A DNA stretch of 12,464 nt, taken from NCBI RefSeq assembly GCF_000003855.2, contig NW_003101639.1:217462-229925 (forward strand). The letters run 5' to 3'. The notes under the pieces are model-generated. The model had not been told where the DNA came from. It ran no database searches and worked only from the letters and a program-made list of their open reading frames with translations. A program made the translations under genes and the position numbers. Position 1 is the first letter of the stretch. Each line of letters begins with the position of its first letter. Of this stretch, positions 7,174 to 12,464 are shown piece by piece. Source of the DNA: Blastomyces gilchristii SLH14081. Taxonomy: Eukaryota; Ascomycota; Eurotiomycetes; Onygenales; Ajellomycetaceae.

Positions 7174-8277
7174 ATGTCTAATAATAATATGAGAGAATCT
7201 CTGAACATGAGTATAGATGCAGTGTCACAGTGACTCTGAGTAATATTGAAACTATAATAATAATAAATAGCTGATATGCATGCAACTTAACAATGCTAAT
7301 ATAAAGAGATTCAATAACTAATTCACATGATTTCAACATCTACAGAATTAAATATAAAAGCACTGAAAGAACACTTAGATGCTTCTGTATATTTCAATAC
7401 TTTTAATCTCACTCTCTATTCATCATGAAGAATGGAAATGCTCATGAAACTGAGTGTAGATAAAGATGTCATTGATTTATTAATCAATCAAGATTGATAT
7501 ATCAATGAACAATTAAAAGATCACATAAAACAGAAGTTTTATTCATGAATAAAAGTATGTGAATCAGCATTGTGAACACCTGATAATATTATAAAACATC
7601 TTGATATTCTGTTTCAAGACACTGTCATGTAATAGAAAGTATTAGATTGACTACAGAGTATCTGACAGAGAAACATTTCTCTTATAATATTTATCTCTGA
7701 CTTCAACACTAAGATTCTAGAAGCAGATGATCAATCTTGAGAGAATTGAATGAAGATTAGTATACTCAAGAAGACATTAACTTTCAAACTCTTACAAGCT
7801 CTTGTAAGTGCAGATAAAGACTAGACTTATGAAGACTTCTGCACACAGCTCTGAACAATGAATAATTATCTTACTAAGCTCAAGAATATACAGAACAGTG
7901 ATAGAAGATGTTACATCTCAGTGACTCATACACTCACACTGAGAAATAACAATGATACAGATATTATGAATTGAGTAGACTCAAATATCTATATATAAGC
8001 AAGAATCTTTATCATTCAGACAGACTTCTGAGTGTCTGAGATCACTTCTGAAGAAGTCACTGATTGATGTTAATGTGAAGTGTGCATTAACTATAACTGA
8101 TCAGAACACATTGCTTTCAACTGCTGATTAATCTATTTGTCTTCATACTTGAGAGAAAGATCAGCATCTTCTTATTCAAAGAATAAATCAGTGTCTGTTC
8201 ACATTAATCATATTACATTAGAGAAAGATTCAGAAGATAACTATGAGAATGTCTCAGTAAAACAGAAAAAAGATTAG
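7174..8277 (+). pseudogene. gag: gag of copy B (dead, full length)
   Basis: ATG at 7174 to TAG at 8275-8277, 368 codons in one frame with no net frameshift against copy A (two codons shorter). Many internal stops; TAG at 7822 stands where copy A has CAG. The CCHC knuckle is at 8083-8124: here the first Cys is kept but the second is Tyr (TAT, 8092-8094), the reverse of copy A, so the two copies were mutated independently. The terminal TAG sits in the same context (GATTAGCTTCT) in both copies and is therefore probably the genuine gag stop. Confidence 0.85.
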
Positions 8278-11200
8278 CTTCTATTCAAATTTATAAACAG
8301 AAGCTTGAAGAGATCAGATGATAATAATTTAAAGAGAAGATAATAATGAATATGATTCTTATATCTACTGTTATTGATAATATGTATAATATAAAAGCTA
8401 TGATAGACAGTGATCTATATCACTATACAATGATAAAATCTTCAGTTGTAAGATATTATAATCTTCAGTGTATTTCTTTATCAAAATCTCAACTTCTCAC
8501 AGAATTTGATAATTCAAAAGACATTTGTATCTGTTACATGATAAAGCTGACTATAGATGTGAGAGAACATCAATATGAAGATATCTATGTATATAAAGTT
8601 GATAATCTTAATTATAATCTTATATTAGAACTTATCTGACTATCTAAATAAGACATCTTATTAAATGCTTAAAACAGAAGCTTGATATTCTCTAACAATG
8701 ATAGAATTCACAAAGATGATATTCACAAGACTATTGATCTGACACAGATCTCTGTCAATGTCTATAAAATGCTCAGAAAAAGAAGTCACTGAAAGAATTA
8801 CTGATAGTAGAATCATGTATCAATCTATTTCATCAGTCTGATCAATATTAAAAAGACTCTAGAAAAATTATTTTATATTATAATAACAGATTCTTGTATG
8901 AAACTTTCTTAATAATATTATGAATATCTAGATATCTTTCAATAAGATAATATTATGAATATATCTCTCTTATGAGATCCTGGAGTAAATCACAGTATCA
9001 AGTTAGAGAAAAAGAATAATAAGAATTCTGAACTGTTATGAGACTCTCTTTATAATATGTTCTGAGATGAACTTCTTCTTCTTCAAAAGACACTTAATAA
9101 TCTGTTGAATAAAGAATTCATACATATTAGTAACTCTTTCACTGCAGCCTCTATTCTCTTTATAAAGAAATCAGATAAAGAACTCTGATTCTGTATGAAC
9201 TACTGAGATCTGAACAGATTGATAAAGAAAGATTAATATTTCTTATCTCTTATCAATGAAATTCTAGCACAGATCAGATGAGCTCAATGATTTATAAAAC
9301 TAGATATTATCACTGTATTTCATAAGATTTATATCACTGAAGAAGATGAATGACTTACAGCATTCTGAACACATTATAATCTCTTTGAATGAATAGTCAC
9401 ATTCTTTGAACTGACTAATGTTCTCAGTACATTTCAGAAGTATATCAACTGAGCACTTTGAGATTTCCTTAATAAGTTTGTATTTACTTATCTAGATAAC
9501 ATTCTCATCTTCACTAATGAATTCAGAAAAGAATATTAAGAGTATGTGTAAAAGATATTATAATAACTATAAGAAGCAGAACTATCAATAGATATTGATA
9601 AGTATGATTTTGAAGTCAAGAGTATCAAGTATCTGAGTTTTATTATAGAAGCTGATAAGAGAATTTGAATGAATTCTGAGAAAGTCTTCACTATTCTTGA
9701 ATGAGAAGCTCTATATACTGTGAAGGATATACAAAGCTTCATCAGATTTACTAACTTCTATTAGCAATTTATATGAAACTTCTCAGATATTATAAGATCA
9801 CTTACAGATCTTACTAAGAAAGACTTAGTATTTCAATGATCAGTGAATACTGAAGCTGCATTTATACAGATAAAGAAGATATTCATTAATACTTCTCTGC
9901 TAATAATATTTAATTCTGATCATGAGATAGTTGTTGAAGCTGATTTCTCTGACTATATAATAGAAGAAGTGATATTATAATATAATAATGAAGATGTTCT
10001 ATAATTATATATCTTTATATCTAAGAAACTGAGTTCTGCTGAATGCAATTATGAGATCTATAATAAGAAACTTCTCATAATTATACACTGTTTAGAAGAA
10101 TGAGACTCTGAACTCTAAAGTGTCTCTGAATTTGAGATAGTCATAGATTATAAAAATCTCAAATACTTTATAACTACTTATAAACTCACTGAATAACAGA
10201 TGCAATAATCTGAGTTCTTAAGCTGCTTTCATTTTATAATACACTACTATTCTGATAGTCAGAACTTGATGACAGATACTCTCTTATAATGAGAGTAAGA
10301 TATATTATCTGATGTAATAGATACTCACTGAATGAACTGAGAGCACTGGCTCTTGAATCTGAAGATACTAGTTGATTAAGATGAAACAGTTCATGACACT
10401 ATATATACTTCTTCAGTTAGAACTGTCATTGATATCTTCACTTTCTCTACACTAAATGAACTGTGATATACAGCAGCTTAGATAAATGAACTTCTTCAGA
10501 CTCTTATCAAAGCAGTATATCAAGAAGCACTCTGATTTTTCTCAGAACTATGTATAAGAACTGATATCTCAGAATATTCAATTGATGATAATAACACTCT
10601 ATAATTCTGTGAACAACACTGAGTCTCTTACTCTGAATTCTTACACACTCAGATAATGTAAGAGATGTATGATTTGTATATAACTGATTATTCAGACTGT
10701 GAATAACTGTATAGAATAATCTTCTGAGAGTTCTACTGATCTGAGATATTAAATAGTATTAGATGCTTTATCTGAAACTATAATTACTGTTCTTCTATTA
10801 TCTTATGAAAGAACTGTAGAAAAGATCTATTGAAATCACTCAATATCTCTGATAGAATCTGATAAGATGTAGCAATTGACTTTGCTATTAATCTATCTAA
10901 GAGTAAGAATTGTAGAAATATTCTGATCATTATAAATCAACTGAGCAAAGATATAATATTAGAATCTTGTAATAAGATGAATACTGAACAAGTCACTGAA
11001 GCTTTTCTACAGAGCCTGTTCTATCAGATATATGAATTACTGAGATCTATAGTATTGAATTGAGACTGTCAATTTGTGAGTGCTCTCTGAACAAGAATCT
11101 GTCAAGTTCTCAAGATTATACACTGTCTATCAACTGTCTATCACTCTGAGACTGATAATACATCAGAATAGATAATTCAGACTGTGAAGAATTATCTTCA

Positions 11201-11960
11201 TAAGTTCTGTAATCACTTATAAGATGATTGACATGATCTTCTTCTACATACAGAGATTACTATCAACAGTTGAGATGCTGTTTCAACAGATATAAGTTCA
11301 TTCTTTCTTACATATGAATATCACATGAAAGTGTTGAATCTTCTAGAGATCACACAGTTCATACTGAACCTCTGCAGTTCAATTCAGATCACTGATAATA
11401 TAGTAATAAAACTCTGAGATATCTGTAATTGAGCAGAGGTCTTCATAACAACTGCAAAATAAGATTAAGAGAATCAAATCAATGTTCACTGAGACCCTGC
11501 TGAACAATATAAGATAGAAGATCTAGTATGATTGAATCTTAAGAATATATAAATCACATATTCATCTCATACACTAGATTACCACTATATCAAGTATAAA
11601 GTGATAGAAGTTCTAGATAGTCATAACTACTGTCTTGACACATTATCAGAGATTCATAATGTATTTTATACAAGCTTACTTCACTATACTGTCATCAATC
11701 TGTTCTCTTCTCAACTGACTTCTGACTGACAGTCATCAGACATCATAGAAGAAGATAATGAGCTTGAGTGAGAGATTGGGAATATTCTCAATGAGAGACT
11801 CCATGACTGCAGCTGACAATATCTTGTGAAATGAATCAGTTATAATCAACTGACCTGAACTCTGAGTTCCATGTTATCTGAAACAGCAGCCCTTGATCAA
11901 TGAGAACTGCTTCTGAAAGAAGAGGCTAATGTGACGGGCTGCACCTGATCAATTATATAG
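8247..11960 (+). pseudogene. pol: pol of copy B: PR-RT-RNase H-IN-chromodomain (dead)
   Basis: One frame, -1 relative to gag, holds for about 1238 codons. Protease: D-S-D at 8406-8414 (Gly lost); stop-free piece 8346-8639, ended by TGA where copy A keeps TGG (12363). RT: first catalytic Asp (K-L-D) at 9303-9305; the YLDD box reads Y-L-D-N at 9489-9500. RNase H: E-A-D with Asp at 9942. Integrase: zinc finger with a Cys-to-Tyr at 10779 before the kept Cys at 10788; core Asp at 10878, second Asp now Asn at 11058, Glu at 11166, exactly D-D-x35-E spacing. Chromodomain about 11750-11915, ending in an A-A-L-D-Q motif. The frame then enters the 3' LTR and stops at TAG 11958-11960. Between 9000 and 9500 I count 12 stops, 11 of them TGA. 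The 5' start is uncertain because a TGA at 8244 may itself be a mutated codon. Confidence 0.92.
11915..11925 (+). promoter_or_regulatory. Polypurine tract of copy B
   Basis: GAAAGAAGAGG lies four bases before the 3' LTR and is the usual place for plus-strand DNA priming. It overlaps the end of the pol frame. Confidence 0.6.
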
Positions 11961-12238
11961 ACTATTTCATTACACTTCACAGATTTCAATCACTTCATTC
12001 TCAAATGCATACACTCTGATTCTCAGTCATTCTCAATCACCAATCCTCAGCTGCTATGAACGCGCGTATATTCTCCCATCCCGAAGCTTCACTGTGTACG
12101 CCATCACATATGTGTATAAATATCCACCTTGATCACTGATTCTCACACTTTCTCTTTCTTTCCTTCTCTAATGTTTTTATCTTTGTTATATAAGACCTAT
12201 CAATATTATACCAATCTATTCGGCGTAGGCCTCTTACA
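11930..12238 (+). repeat. 3' LTR of copy B (309 bp)
   Basis: Opens TGTGACGGGCTGCACCTGAT and ends GGCCTCTTACA. TATAAAT at 12115-12121. It has lost more CpG than the 5' LTR in its first half, while some later sites go the other way (for example CGGCGTAGG here against CAGTGTAGG at the 5' LTR), so each LTR was mutated separately. The first 31 bases also encode the last codons of pol. Confidence 0.97.
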
Positions 12239-12243
12239 ATTCA
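12239..12243. repeat. Right target-site duplication of copy B (ATTCA)
   Basis: Partner of 6552-6556. The copy A sequence continues from here in register with 8517 of copy B. Confidence 0.97.
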
Positions 12244-12464
12244 AAAGACATTTGTACCTGTTACATGATGAAGTTGATTATAGATGTGAAAGAACATCAA
12301 CATAAAGATGTCTATATATATGAAGTTAATAATCTTGATTATAATCTTATATTAGAACTTACCTGGCTATCTGAACAAGGCATTTTATGAACACTTAAAA
12401 CAGAAGCTTGATATTCTCTAACAATGATAGAATTCACAAAGATGACATTCACAAGATCATGAAT
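12244..12464 (+). pseudogene. pol: pol of copy A, C-terminal half of protease (resumed, truncated by window)
   Basis: Open from 12244 to a TGA at 12388, longer than the same stretch in copy B because TGG at 12363-12365 is intact. It carries the L-I-L-E-L-T-W-L-S-E-Q segment, the usual end of a gypsy protease. Compared with copy B (near 8655-8675) one base is missing around 12388-12395, the only clear frameshift I saw in either pol. Confidence 0.8.

Larger units (their letters stand above)
6557..12238 (+). mobile_element. Complete Ty3/Gypsy chromovirus, copy B, nested in copy A
   Basis: 5682 bp with two 309-bp LTRs, primer site, leader, gag, pol and a polypurine tract, bounded by an ATTCA duplication. 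Order in pol is protease, reverse transcriptase, RNase H, integrase, chromodomain; integrase after RNase H marks Ty3/Gypsy, and the C-terminal chromodomain marks a chromovirus of the kind common in fungi. The coding frames are inactivated only by substitutions. Chromodomains can direct integration to methylated-histone heterochromatin, which fits finding it inside another element. Confidence 0.97.
12239..12464 (+). mobile_element. Outer chromovirus, copy A, resumed after copy B
   Basis: Matches copy B from 8512 onward to the window end. Here it is visibly less mutated than copy B: it keeps CCTGG and AAGG where B has TCTGA and AAGA. The rest of pol and the 3' LTR should follow outside the window. 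Confidence 0.95.

Noticed and set aside
8346..8639. Stand-alone 97-residue protein
   Set aside because: It is the protease part of copy B pol between two mutated codons; its final TGA is TGG in copy A.
9536..9742. 68-codon minus-strand open frame
   Set aside because: It is antisense to the RT/RNase H part of copy B pol, whose plus-strand reading is unmistakable. TGA-rich mutated sequence leaves chance openings on the other strand.
5208..11960. Alternative genetic code with TGA read as tryptophan (mitochondrial or similar)
   Set aside because: TGA sits at many expected Trp sites, but TAA and TAG stops are also frequent, CGA-derived TGA occurs, and the LTR pair shows transition-only decay. 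RIP explains all of this.
1..12464. A new defence system, gene cluster or host gene
   Set aside because: Every recognisable coding stretch belongs to a decayed retrotransposon; I found no intact ORF or operon-like arrangement.

Overview
This window looks like an AT-rich, repeat-filled block from a filamentous ascomycete (Pezizomycotina). Nothing in it looks like an intact host gene. It consists of retrotransposons that have been almost wiped out by C-to-T / G-to-A transitions in the style of repeat-induced point mutation (RIP). Reading frames can still be followed for kilobases with almost no indels, but they are full of stop codons, mostly TGA. CpG, CpC and GpG are nearly absent outside a few islands. 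I cannot name the species.

Layout. Positions 1-2323 are very AT-rich, with no recognisable gene; they hold a 15-bp and a 53-bp tandem repeat, and a minus-strand frame of low-complexity character may be a dead ORF. At 2324-2610 there are two copies of a 163-bp unit. At 2640-2945 there is an island that still has CpG and is rich in short inverted repeats, of unknown identity (possibly SINE-like). At 2946-4563 lies the 3' part of a minus-strand non-LTR retrotransposon (LINE, probably Tad1-like): a (TAT)n tail, a 3' UTR, a CCHC knuckle and an RNase H domain.

From 4564 to the end is a nested pair of related Ty3/Gypsy chromoviruses, both on the + strand. The outer copy (A) starts with its 5' LTR at 4564, where it interrupts the LINE, and runs through gag into the protease. 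At 6556 it is interrupted by a complete second copy (B, 6557-12238, 5682 bp, two 309-bp LTRs). Copy A resumes at 12239 after a perfect 5-bp target duplication, ATTCA, and leaves the window still inside pol.

How the genes worked together in the ancestral element: gag (capsid and CCHC nucleocapsid) ended in a TAG that overlapped a pol frame offset by -1. Pol carried protease, reverse transcriptase, RNase H, DDE integrase and a C-terminal chromodomain, and its frame ran about 30 nt into the 3' LTR. The LTR carries a TATA box and a pyrimidine tract. An 11-nt segment of the LTR is complementary to an 11-nt site just inside the LTR, in both copies and with a compensating transversion, which suggests self-primed reverse transcription as in Tf1. 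Both copies are dead: protease, RT and integrase active-site residues and zinc-binding residues carry RIP-type changes.
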